In this document: piece after piece, positions 1 to 5,559 of the stretch
Position numbering within the stretch: position 1 is the stretch's first letter
Layout: every line of letters begins with the position of its first letter
Assembly (NCBI RefSeq): GCF_015207245.1
Contig: NZ_JADEXF010000153.1
Location: 1-7,366 of the forward strand
From: Nostoc cf. edaphicum LEGE 07299
GTDB lineage: Bacteria > Cyanobacteriota > Cyanobacteriia > Cyanobacteriales > Nostocaceae
DNA: 7,366 nucleotides
Direction: 5' to 3'
The notes under the pieces: generated by a model
Databases searched by the model: none
What the model was told of the DNA's origin: nothing
Seen by the model: the letters and a program-made list of their open reading frames with translations, nothing else
Position numbers and translations under genes: made by a program

Positions 1-25
1 CGATATTTGTATTAAATGAACTTGT

Positions 26-58
26 AGTCTTAAATACAGTCTTAAATACAGTCTCAAA
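26..58. repeat. Short tandem repeat, 12-bp unit AGTCTTAAATAC
   Basis: Two exact copies of AGTCTTAAATAC (26-37 and 38-49) are followed by a partial third copy with one change, AGTCTCAAA (50-58). Short tandemly repeated sequences of this kind are common between genes in heterocystous cyanobacteria. No gene overlaps it and no function is implied. Confidence 0.8.
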
Positions 59-172
59 GCTGCGAATTTTACTATTTTTTTTATTAAAATGAGCTTAACT
101 TTTTGTAAACACGTGACATGATGATAATTTTTTTAGCAAAATTAAACAAAAAATCAAGCTCAAGTTTACGAA

Positions 173-194
173 GGTATTGGTAAGCTACAATACC
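173..194 (-). terminator. Weak hairpin downstream of the small membrane-protein gene
   Basis: GGTATTG (173-179) and CAATACC (188-194) form a perfect 7-bp stem with an 8-base loop. On the minus strand it lies about 40 bases past the stop codon of the 235-405 gene, where a terminator would be expected. The stem is not GC-rich and only two T residues follow it before CG, so this is a weak candidate. Confidence 0.25.
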
Positions 195-234
195 AAGTAT
201 TCATACTTTTTTGCAACCTAAGTTAGAGAAATTA

Positions 235-405
235 CTAGGGGTTAATAATTCCGTAGTAAAGGGCGACAACAAATAAGAAAGTAGCCAATATAACCACAGT
301 AAACCCATAGCGAGCTAGTGGATTGGATAAGTTCTGGTTGGTGATTACATTATCCTTTTGTACCTGAGTCATAGGCTCAGATTTATCAGATTCTTGAGCA
401 TTCAT
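235..405 (-). CDS. Small single-pass membrane protein, 56 residues, function unknown
   Basis: The minus strand encodes 56 residues from ATG (405-403) to TAG (237-235). Residues 1-32 are polar (many N, Q, K, D, E, S). A strongly hydrophobic segment follows at about residues 34-54, including VVILATFLFVVALYYGII, and the protein ends soon after (NP). A soluble N-terminal arm plus one helix near the C terminus is typical of small cyanobacterial thylakoid or plasma-membrane proteins, such as photosystem and NDH-1 accessory subunits. The LYYGII end loosely recalls the AYYF-x-II end of PsaX, but that is only an impression and I do not assign it. The start is uncertain: Met12 (MTQVQKD) is another candidate, no clear ribosome binding site precedes either, and the frame stays open upstream to a TGA at 522-520. 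A polar arm before a clean hydrophobic helix argues for a real gene despite its size. Confidence 0.65.
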   Translation of the reverse strand: MNAQESDKSEPMTQVQKDNVITNQNLSNPLARYGFTVVILATFLFVVALYYGIINP

Positions 406-519
406 GTCGTTAGGTGGGTTCTTTGGCAGGGGAACATGATTTTCTGTTATTTTTTTTGAGTCTCTTGGGATTTCATGGGCTTTTTTTGATGTCTTTGTAG
501 CTACTGCGCTTTTATAATT
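406..519 (-). other. Open, protein-like extension upstream of the small membrane-protein gene
   Basis: The frame of the 235-405 gene continues without a stop through 38 codons to TGA at 522-520, but contains no ATG, GTG or TTG. The extension is lysine- and proline-rich, with the stretch ITENHVPLPKNPPND directly before the annotated Met. In another frame an ATG at 476-474 reads MKSQETQKK and then stops (TAA 449-447) right after a run of eight A residues (457-450). One extra A would join it to the downstream frame as an 80-residue protein. Possible explanations are a one-base deletion in the run, transcriptional slippage, a sequencing error, or chance openness of a 5' leader. Confidence 0.35.
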
Positions 520-522
520 TCA

Positions 523-974
523 AAAATTTATTGATGATTACATCGTTCTTGAGAACTACCTTGGCTCAATGTGCGGTTCTCCTACAAGAGTTACCCGATG
601 TTAAGTTAATTTGTAATTGCTAATACACATTTCTAAGTAACTAGAGAAATTTAAATTTTTGAGTTTTTACATTTTTGCTGCTTGTACTCCAGACTGTTTG
701 GTATTTAATTCCAACAGAAAGTAGGGGGCGAAAACCTCTTTGGGATAAGTGTATGTCTCTTAAAGGTTCAGGATTTCGTAATGATGTAATATTTGCGTTT
801 CAAATATGGTTTGATGCTGCTGAACAACGGCACTTACACGACTTGTTAAACACTCAATTGAAAAAGCATGGCAAGAGAAAGTTTTAGGTAAACTAGACAA
901 TCTGATAGGTAATGTTACAACAGGTTAATCACGATATAAAGTTGTGATTTGATTTGTAGGTTCTATTAGAAGAG
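523..974. other. Non-coding stretch with one doubtful short frame
   Basis: I see no convincing gene here. A plus-strand frame from a TTG at 675 to TAG at 887 would give 70 residues, and an internal ATG at 753 would give 44 residues ending in a basic tail (KKHGKRKF). The segment FQIWFDAAEQRHLHDLLNTQ could form an amphipathic helix, so it may be a small gene or a gene remnant. No ribosome binding site precedes either start and I recognise no family. No tRNA or other RNA gene was seen. Confidence 0.4.
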
Positions 975-1060
975 TAGATGTAGGGTGCATTATACCGTAG
1001 GTTAACGCACTGTCAACCATTTGAGGTGCATTGTCGTCAGCGCAACGCACCCTACATCTA
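975..1060. repeat. Compound inverted repeat of the TAGGGTGC...GCACCCTA type
   Basis: A perfect 14-bp inverted repeat, TAGATGTAGGGTGC (975-988) and GCACCCTACATCTA (1047-1060), encloses 58 bases. Inside, two smaller hairpins can form: GTGCATTA with GTTAACGCAC (986-1010), and GGTGCATTG with CAACGCACC (1025-1051). The outer arms and both inner hairpins reuse the same GTGC-TT/AA-GCAC unit. Elements built on GGGTGCGTTA/TAACGCACCC are frequent between genes in cyanobacteria and behave like small non-autonomous or palindromic repeats. No transposase is present, and I see no clear target-site duplication. Confidence 0.75.
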
Positions 1061-1077
1061 GATATAGATAATAGTAA

Positions 1078-1185
1078 GGATATTGGGGCGAAGTGGGTAT
1101 ATTTGCTAATGATGCTTTACCAGAGAAGAAGGCGAAGGGATTATCAGTAGTGGTTGTAAATATTGAAATGCCAAACTCGATATAA
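1078..1185 (+). pseudogene. Possible short gene remnant, 35 codons before a stop
   Basis: Between TAA (1075-1077) and TAA (1183-1185) one frame reads as plausible protein: GYWGEVGIFANDALPEKK, then a hydrophobic strand-like segment GLSVVVVNIEMPNSI. There is no ATG near its beginning and it lies 17 bases after the 975-1060 repeat. It could be the tail of a gene broken by that element, or chance. I do not recognise a family. Confidence 0.2.
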
Positions 1186-1207
1186 TACCGTAGCCACGTT
1201 TTTCTCA

Positions 1208-1270
1208 AACCACAGACATACGCATATAAACACAGATAAATCTCATAATGATCTGTATTCATCTGTGGTT
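1208..1270. repeat. Nested CACAGA/TCTGTG hairpin just before the M24-galK operon
   Basis: AACCACAGA (1208-1216) pairs perfectly with TCTGTGGTT (1262-1270). A second pair, ACAGAT (1232-1237) with ATCTGT (1251-1256), is nested within. Repeats built from (C/A)ACAGAT units are widespread between bacterial genes. Here the right arm ends 11 bases before the ATG at 1282, so in mRNA the structure would sit against the translation start of the first gene of the operon. Confidence 0.65.
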
Positions 1271-1281
1271 ACTAATTTTCT

Positions 1282-2394
1282 ATGAACGAGGAAGTCTCCA
1301 AAAAGCTAGAGTTGATCGGGCAAACCTTGCGTGAATCTGAAGTGCAAGGCTTGCGTTTGCGTGGTACAGACTGGTTTGCTTGGGCAACGGCTGGTGCTTC
1401 TAATACCGTACTACTTACTGCTGAAACTGGTGTAGCAGAAGTATTAGTAACTACAGACGAGGCTTGGGTATTGACGGATGAAATTGAAGCCCAGCGTCTT
1501 AAGGATGAAGAACTGCCAGCTAATTTTAAGGTGTATGTCAACCCTTGGGCTGATTATGCTGCCCGTGAGTCTTTTGTTCGCGATGTAACTGGCGGCGGAA
1601 AAGTAATTAGCGATGTCTTCGACAACGCGAAGCGCGAACGCCCCATCTCCAATTTAGAACAGCCGTTACCCGCAACTCTGCAAAAACATAAACGGGTAAT
1701 GATGTCAAGTGAATTAGAGCGATATCGTCAAGTTGGGCAAAAAGCGAGCCTTGCAATGACAGAGGTACTCAAAGCCGCCAAGCCAACTTGGACAGAATAT
1801 CAGTTAGCGGGTGCAGGTGCAGAGGCGTTATGGGCACAAGGGCTGCACCCAGCGCTGACACTAGTAGCGGGTGAGAGGCGTTTACCGCTATACCGTCATG
1901 CTACAGCTACCGGAGAACAGATTGGGCAGCAAGCAATGCTAGTGTTTTGCGCTAGAGGTTACGGTTTGTATGCAAATCTGACTCGATTTGTTTGTTTTGG
2001 TAAACTTTCAGACGAACGGGCCGAATTGCATTCCCATGTGCGCGAAATAGAAGCAGTAGTTTTAAATTTGTGCCAACCCGGAACCAGTCTCGATGCAGTT
2101 TATCACGCCCTAGCTCAGGCTTATGAGCAGCATGGATTTCCTAATGCGATCCGCGAACATCACCAAGGAGGAACCACTGGATATTTAGCGCGAGAAATCG
2201 TCGCAAATCCAACTACTACTGATATTTTGACAGAAGGCATTGCTGTTGCTTGGAATCCCAGTTTACCGGGGGCAAAGGTTGAAGATACTTTTGTGATTCT
2301 CAACGATGGAAAGTTGGAAAATCTGACTTTCGATCCAAATTTTCCTAATGTTGAGGTAGAAGGAAGGTTACGCCCCGTACCTTTGTACAATTAA
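1282..2394 (+). CDS. M24 family (Xaa-Pro aminopeptidase-like) protein, probable non-canonical or inactive enzyme
   Basis: A 370-residue protein with the two-domain architecture of the creatinase/prolidase/aminopeptidase P family: an N-terminal domain (about 1-135, including GTDWFAWATAG) and a C-terminal pita-bread domain (about 140-345). Active M24 peptidases bind two metals through Asp, Asp, His, Glu, Glu. Here the block matching DxGxxYxGYxxDxTR reads ARGYGLYANLTR (224-235), so the first Asp is Ala and the second Asn. The block matching the Glu in vEPG reads AWNPS (323-327). Only a His (293/294, HHQGGTTGY) and the last Glu (334, KVEDTF) remain. A two-metal aminopeptidase is therefore unlikely; it may use metal-free chemistry, as creatinase does, or bind a ligand. 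The ATG at 1282 fits the family N terminus although no Shine-Dalgarno site precedes it. It is the first gene of an operon with galK, 5 bases downstream. Confidence 0.85.
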   Translation: MNEEVSKKLELIGQTLRESEVQGLRLRGTDWFAWATAGASNTVLLTAETGVAEVLVTTDEAWVLTDEIEAQRLKDEELPANFKVYVNPWADYAARESFVRDVTGGGKVISDVFDNAKRERPISNLEQPLPATLQKHKRVMMSSELERYRQVGQKASLAMTEVLKAAKPTWTEYQLAGAGAEALWAQGLHPALTLVAGERRLPLYRHATATGEQIGQQAMLVFCARGYGLYANLTRFVCFGKLSDERAELHSHVREIEAVVLNLCQPGTSLDAVYHALAQAYEQHGFPNAIREHHQGGTTGYLAREIVANPTTTDILTEGIAVAWNPSLPGAKVEDTFVILNDGKLENLTFDPNFPNVEVEGRLRPVPLYN

Positions 2395-2399
2395 AAATT

Positions 2400-3482
2400 A
2401 TGGATTTTCAACAAGTATTCGGTAAACCACCTGAAACTGAAGCCACTGCGCCAGGAAGAGTAAATTTACTAGGCGAACATACTGACTATAACGATGGCTT
2501 CGTTCTGCCAACTGCGATTCCTCAATCTACGACGGTAGAGCTAGGTTTGAGTAGCGATCGCCATCATCACTTTTACTCGGAAAATCTCAACGAGCAAGTG
2601 AGCATTTTAGATATAAACCATTCCCCGTCTGGATTTGCCAGTTATATTTTTGGCTGTATTGAGGTTTTGCAAAAAGCAGGACACAGAATACCATCGCTTT
2701 CTGTGTACGTCAAATCATCGGTTCCGATGGGTTCAGGTTTGTCTAGCAGCGCGGCTTTGGAAGTGGCAACGCTGCGGGCATTACGCCAACTTCTGAATCT
2801 TCCTATTGATGATGTTGAAATCGCCCAATTTGCCCAGCAAGCAGAAATTCATTATGCTGGCGTGCAGTGCGGCATCATGGATCAGATGGCTTCTAGCTTG
2901 GCTGATACTGAACATATCTTGTTTTTAGATACTCGAACTTTAGAACGCCGGGTGATGCCTTTACCTGAGAATGCAGAGATTTTGGTTATTGATAGCGGTG
3001 TACCTCGCACCCTTGCCACTAGCGGTTATAACCAGCGCCGGGCTGAGTGTGAAGAAGCGGCGCGATCGCTAGGAGTTAAGGCACTACGAGATATTACTGG
3101 TGCTGAAGTAACAGAAAAACTACCCGAACCTCTACGCCGTCGTGCCCGTCATGTGGTTACAGAAGATAACCGCGTCTTGGAAGTATTGCAGGGAGTAACA
3201 TCTGAGCGCTTTGGCGAATTGATGAACGCATCTCACACCAGTTTGAGGGATGATTACGAAGTGTCCGTACCTGCGCTGGATACTCTAGTCCAATTGTTGC
3301 AAAAAACTTCAGGAGTTTATGGTGCAAGGCTGACAGGTGCTGGTTTTGGTGGTGCTTGTGTAGCTTTGGTTGCGGTTGGTGAAGGAAGAGATATTTCAAC
3401 CCATATCCTTGAACAATACAAGCAAGCCGGTTACAACGGACAAATTTTGGTTCCTTCCTTGGAGTTAAGTGATGCAGCCTAA
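2400..3482 (+). CDS. galK: Galactokinase
   Basis: Galactokinase transfers phosphate from ATP to C1 of alpha-D-galactose, the entry step of the Leloir pathway in the cytoplasm. The 360-residue product shows all GHMP-kinase motifs: the galactokinase signature GRVNLLGEHTDYNDGFVLP (19-37, with catalytic Arg20), the ATP-binding loop PMGSGLSSSAA (109-119), the catalytic-base region GIMDQM (Asp161), and motif 3 TGAGFGG (312-318). Length is close to, and slightly below, that of typical bacterial enzymes (about 380), and it appears complete. ATG at 2400 begins 5 bases after the stop of the M24 gene with no ribosome binding site of its own, suggesting translation coupled to the upstream gene. Its 3' end overlaps the cupin gene. 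No galT or galE is in the window. GCGATCGC sites lie within the gene at 2554 and 3062. Confidence 0.95.
   Translation: MDFQQVFGKPPETEATAPGRVNLLGEHTDYNDGFVLPTAIPQSTTVELGLSSDRHHHFYSENLNEQVSILDINHSPSGFASYIFGCIEVLQKAGHRIPSLSVYVKSSVPMGSGLSSSAALEVATLRALRQLLNLPIDDVEIAQFAQQAEIHYAGVQCGIMDQMASSLADTEHILFLDTRTLERRVMPLPENAEILVIDSGVPRTLATSGYNQRRAECEEAARSLGVKALRDITGAEVTEKLPEPLRRRARHVVTEDNRVLEVLQGVTSERFGELMNASHTSLRDDYEVSVPALDTLVQLLQKTSGVYGARLTGAGFGGACVALVAVGEGRDISTHILEQYKQAGYNGQILVPSLELSDAA
2554..2561. repeat. HIP1 octamer GCGATCGC
   Basis: Perfect highly iterated palindrome of cyanobacteria, inside galK. With the copies at 3062 and 5740 it is the main sequence-level evidence for a cyanobacterial host. Confidence 0.9.
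3062..3069. repeat. HIP1 octamer GCGATCGC
   Basis: Second perfect copy, also inside galK, where it encodes part of the AARSLG segment. Confidence 0.9.
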
Positions 3483-3858
3483 AGTTGTTTATGGAAACGC
3501 AGGAGTTGAAGGTGTAAATCGTTGGGGATGGTTCATAGGTCACTTTATCACCCCTGAAGATGATCCGCGTTCCACGGAAATGCTAGAAGTAAAATGGGCT
3601 GTTCACAAAGCAGGTGAAAGTAGAACTGAATGGGCAGTAAATAACCAAGCTGCTACGCTTTCAATTCTCATTGACGGAGAATTTCGCTTGCAATTTGAAG
3701 ATAGAGAAATTTTATTATCTCGTGAAGGTGATTATGTTCTTTGGTGTGCAGGTGTGTCCCATTGGTGGGTTGCTGAATCAGACTGCACTATTCTGACTGT
3801 CAGATGGCCTTCAAAGCCGGGTGATAGTGTTGAATTGCCTGGAGTGTCAAAGAGTTAG
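3472..3858 (+). CDS. Small single-domain cupin (RmlC-like) protein
   Basis: A 128-residue single-domain protein with a beta-barrel pattern of alternating strands and turns. The second cupin motif, G-x5-P-x-G-x2-H-x3-N, is partly kept as GDYVLWCAGVSHWWVA (86-101), with His97 in place and Cys instead of Pro. The first motif's HxH pair is absent (WAVNNQAATLSILIDGEF, 54-71), so a classic mononuclear metal site is doubtful; it may bind a small ligand or carbohydrate. A GTG at 3469 is possible, but ATG at 3472 is preferred because GGAG (3461-3464), inside the end of galK, lies 7 bases before it. The gene overlaps galK by 11 bases in another frame, so the two are almost certainly cotranscribed and translationally coupled. 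A role in sugar handling is suggested only by this linkage. No membrane segment or signal peptide is visible. Confidence 0.8.
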   Translation: MQPKVVYGNAGVEGVNRWGWFIGHFITPEDDPRSTEMLEVKWAVHKAGESRTEWAVNNQAATLSILIDGEFRLQFEDREILLSREGDYVLWCAGVSHWWVAESDCTILTVRWPSKPGDSVELPGVSKS

Positions 3859-4147
3859 TTGGGAGCAGGTCATCACCTTAGTCCTAATAAGTTCTGTGTA
3901 CTCCACATATTACCTGTAACCAACACCAATTAGACAGCCAGGGTCTGCAAAGGCGATTTTATAAAGAATTTTTAAGAAATTAACATTTTTCAGAAAAGGA
4001 AAGACCTAATGCTGAAGTAATCCCCAAAAGTTCAGAATCATAGATTTTGTAGTTTACACACACCCTAGTGTCTGAAAACCTTACATGGCAAAGTCTCTGA
4101 TGTACTTCATCCATGTCGAAACCTAATTATTAGTTTTTCAATTTTTT
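3859..4147. other. Intergenic region, probable promoter region of the exported-protein gene
   Basis: No gene is supported here. A -10-like TATAAA (3960-3965) follows a -35-like TAGACA (3931-3936), but the 23-base spacer is too long for a convincing promoter. A small hairpin ACAC-CCTA-GTGT lies near 4060. No clear terminator for the upstream operon was found. Confidence 0.3.
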
Positions 4148-4154
4148 GGAGGAG
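4148..4154 (+). promoter_or_regulatory. Strong ribosome binding site that fixes the start at 4161
   Basis: GGAGGAG ends 6 bases before ATG at 4161. An in-frame TTG at 4146 overlaps this site itself and so cannot be the real start. It is the strongest ribosome binding site in the window, suggesting efficient translation. Confidence 0.85.
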
Positions 4155-4160
4155 AAGAAA

Positions 4161-4529
4161 ATGAAGAAGTTCAGCTGTTTGATGATTGTCGGGGCAGTAT
4201 TGTCGATTAGTGCGCCGGCTTTTGCTGAAAGTCGTGCGGTTAATATCAGTATTGGCAGTATTGGCGGCCCCTTAGATAATGCCGCTTTGCGAACAGTTCG
4301 CCAGGTTATCGGGTTTGCAGTCGGCAATAGCACCGTCGATAAATTCATTGTATATAGTCCCAGAACCGGATCTATTCCCATTGAAGGAGGCTTATCTGCT
4401 TGTGCTGAAGCTGGCTTCGGCGTAAGCAATACAACATTTAATGCTTTTATCCAGCAGTTGCGTTCAATTAATCCCAAATCAGGGACTTTCTACAATCTAG
4501 AACTTACTGCAAGCTGCAAACTGAAATAA
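4161..4529 (+). CDS. Small exported protein with Sec signal peptide, function unknown
   Basis: The 122-residue product begins with a textbook Sec signal peptide: MKK, a hydrophobic core LMIVGAVLSIS, and a signal peptidase I site PAFA|ES after residue 22. There is no lipobox, since Cys6 lies before the hydrophobic core. The mature part is about 100 residues with alternating polar/hydrophobic segments (TVRQVIGFAVGNSTVDKFIVY, split here at 45-55 and 56-65) and exactly two cysteines, Cys81 and Cys119, which could form one disulfide in the periplasm or outside the cell. I do not recognise a family. The ribosome binding site at 4148-4154 decides the start. The gene stands alone: it has its own upstream region, and a GC-rich hairpin begins 23 bases after the stop. 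Confidence 0.85.
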   Translation: MKKFSCLMIVGAVLSISAPAFAESRAVNISIGSIGGPLDNAALRTVRQVIGFAVGNSTVDKFIVYSPRTGSIPIEGGLSACAEAGFGVSNTTFNAFIQQLRSINPKSGTFYNLELTASCKLK

Positions 4530-4552
4530 GACGTTTGTACTTAAGCGCAGTA

Positions 4553-4579
4553 GGATGGGCTGAGGTACAAAGCCCATCC
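4553..4579 (+). terminator. GC-rich hairpin after the exported-protein gene
   Basis: GGATGGGCT (4553-4561) and AGCCCATCC (4571-4579) form a perfect 9-bp stem with a 9-base loop, 23 bases past the stop codon at 4529. No T-run follows (ATCAAGTTAC). It may be a terminator of the U-poor kind or an mRNA 3'-end stabiliser, and because the stem is perfectly symmetrical it could work on either strand. Confidence 0.55.
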
Positions 4580-4610
4580 ATCAAGTTACACTCTACCGAT
4601 AAAAGCAAAA

Positions 4611-4631
4611 CTCCATATTTTTAAATTGGAG
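4611..4631 (+). promoter_or_regulatory. AT-rich hairpin in the leader of the GFA-family gene
   Basis: CTCCA (4611-4615) pairs with TGGAG (4627-4631). Adding ATT with AAT extends the stem to about 8 pairs around one bulged T (4616). The sequence GCGCATTTTT follows, so on the plus strand this could act as a weak terminator or attenuator. It ends 26 bases before the ATG at 4658. Confidence 0.35.
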
Positions 4632-4657
4632 CGCATTTTTGGGAGCGGAGAAAAAAT

Positions 4658-5089
4658 ATGTCTAATGTGAGCATTGCCAAAGGTAGCTGCCTGTGTGGAG
4701 TAGTAAACGTTTCTACAACCCGTATGAGTAATCAGGTAGGAGCATGTCATTGTAGTATGTGTCGCAACTGGGGTGGAGGACCTTTGTTAGTAGTTGAGTG
4801 TGAAAGTGATGTTAGCTTCTCTGGTGAAGAATATATCGGAGTTTATCAATCTTCAGAATGGGCAGAGCGTGGCTTCTGTAATAAGTGTGGTAGCCATCTA
4901 TTTTATAAATTGAAACAAACTAACCAGTATTTTATACCCGTTGGACTATTCGATAGCTGTGAAGGTCTTGTTTTCGATCATCAAATGTTCATAGATGAAA
5001 AGCCCAAATATTACTGTTTTGCGAATGAAACCAAGAGCCTGACAGGGGCGGAGGTAGTTGCACAGTTTGCACCTCCATCAGAGCCGTAA
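4658..5089 (+). CDS. GFA/CENP-V family zinc-binding protein
   Basis: The 143-residue product carries the full cysteine set of the glutathione-dependent formaldehyde-activating (GFA) fold: CLCG (Cys11, Cys13), CHCSMC (Cys30, Cys32, Cys35) and CNKCG (Cys74, Cys77). In the founding enzyme the first and last pairs hold a structural zinc and the middle triplet a second, catalytic zinc, and all seven are present here. Family members include S-hydroxymethylglutathione synthase and many proteins of unknown substrate, so the exact reaction cannot be read from the sequence. GGAG (4647-4650) lies 7 bases before the ATG and supports this start. The gene appears monocistronic: a hairpin separates it from the gene before, and about 470 non-coding bases follow. 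No signal peptide is seen, so a cytoplasmic protein is likely. Confidence 0.88.
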   Translation: MSNVSIAKGSCLCGVVNVSTTRMSNQVGACHCSMCRNWGGGPLLVVECESDVSFSGEEYIGVYQSSEWAERGFCNKCGSHLFYKLKQTNQYFIPVGLFDSCEGLVFDHQMFIDEKPKYYCFANETKSLTGAEVVAQFAPPSEP

Positions 5090-5442
5090 AGATTGGAGTT
5101 ACTTTTTAGCATATCTGTGATAGTCTGAGCAATTATTGTCAGAAAGGCCTTGGTAAATGCCTTAACCTTCATTAATGAACTTTAACAAGACTTGTATTGA
5201 TATCTTGCCACTGAAAATATTGCTGCTGAAATTTATTTTGATGCAAAATTTATCATTACTACAGTGAAGGTCGCATCAAAACTAATAATGTTGATGACCA
5301 GGTGAAATCTTCATTGTCTGGACGCTGTGCCAACTTACTTAACTATATATATTGTCTTCACTGCAAATGCCATCGTGCAAATCTATGTATGGCTTTACTT
5401 TATCGAATAAATCTTTGTTCAGAACTCGGTTTTGAAAAATAC
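5090..5442. other. Long intergenic stretch with palindromes and possible minus-strand gene debris
   Basis: No gene is supported. TTCATTAATGAA (5168-5179) is a perfect 12-bp palindrome and could be a regulator site. AAGGC and GCCTT form a small hairpin near 5143-5162. The minus strand shows a 41-residue ATG frame (5464-5339), followed in a different frame by KLAQRPDNEDFTWSS and more residues up to a stop. This protein-like broken series could be a decayed gene, but I recognise no family and base composition alone could explain it. Confidence 0.35.
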
Positions 5443-5472
5443 TTGACCTACAAGCATATATCATGATATAAA
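5443..5472 (+). promoter_or_regulatory. Likely promoter of the TetR-thioesterase operon
   Basis: TTGACC (5443-5448, 5 of 6 bases of TTGACA) and TATAAA (5467-5472) are separated by 18 bases. A perfect 14-bp palindrome, TATATCATGATATA (5457-5470), fills the spacer and overlaps the -10 box. Transcription would start near 5479, giving a leader of about 80 bases. A second -10-like box, TATAAT (5543-5548), lies much closer to the gene but has no good -35 partner. Confidence 0.6.
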
Positions 5473-5478
5473 TAAAAA

Positions 5479-5492
5479 ACTATTCGGTCGGT
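5479..5492. promoter_or_regulatory. Putative TetR operator at the transcription start
   Basis: ACTATTCGGTCGGT begins about 7 bases after the -10 box at 5467-5472, so bound repressor would cover the start point. CGGTCGGT resembles half-sites used by AcrR/TetR-type repressors. A related site occurs at 6671-6684 (11 of 14 bases identical). Autoregulation by the gene at 5560 is inferred. Confidence 0.5.
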
Positions 5493-5559
5493 AATTTTTA
5501 ATTTACAGTAATTTTTAGTTCAATAAACTCACAATTCCCTACTATAATAAATCGCTGTA

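Noticed and set aside
185..210. AAGTA/TACTT hairpin followed by T6 as a plus-strand terminator
   Set aside because: The stem is only 5 A/T-rich pairs and there is no plus-strand gene upstream of it.
235..405. Assigning the small membrane protein to PsaX
   Set aside because: The resemblance is limited to the last few residues of the helix (YY-x-II), which is too little to name the gene.
1002..1262. 86-residue minus-strand frame
   Set aside because: It runs through two hairpin repeats and has a low-complexity, tyrosine-rich sequence with no recognisable domain.
3469..3471. GTG start for the cupin
   Set aside because: ATG 3472 directly follows it and has GGAG at 7 bases, a better arrangement.
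3157..3543. 128-residue minus-strand frame
   Set aside because: It lies antisense to galK and the cupin gene, both well supported by motifs.
4146..4160. TTG start for the exported protein, adding MEEKK
   Set aside because: These codons are the ribosome binding site GGAGGAG and its spacer; ATG 4161 also gives a proper signal peptide.
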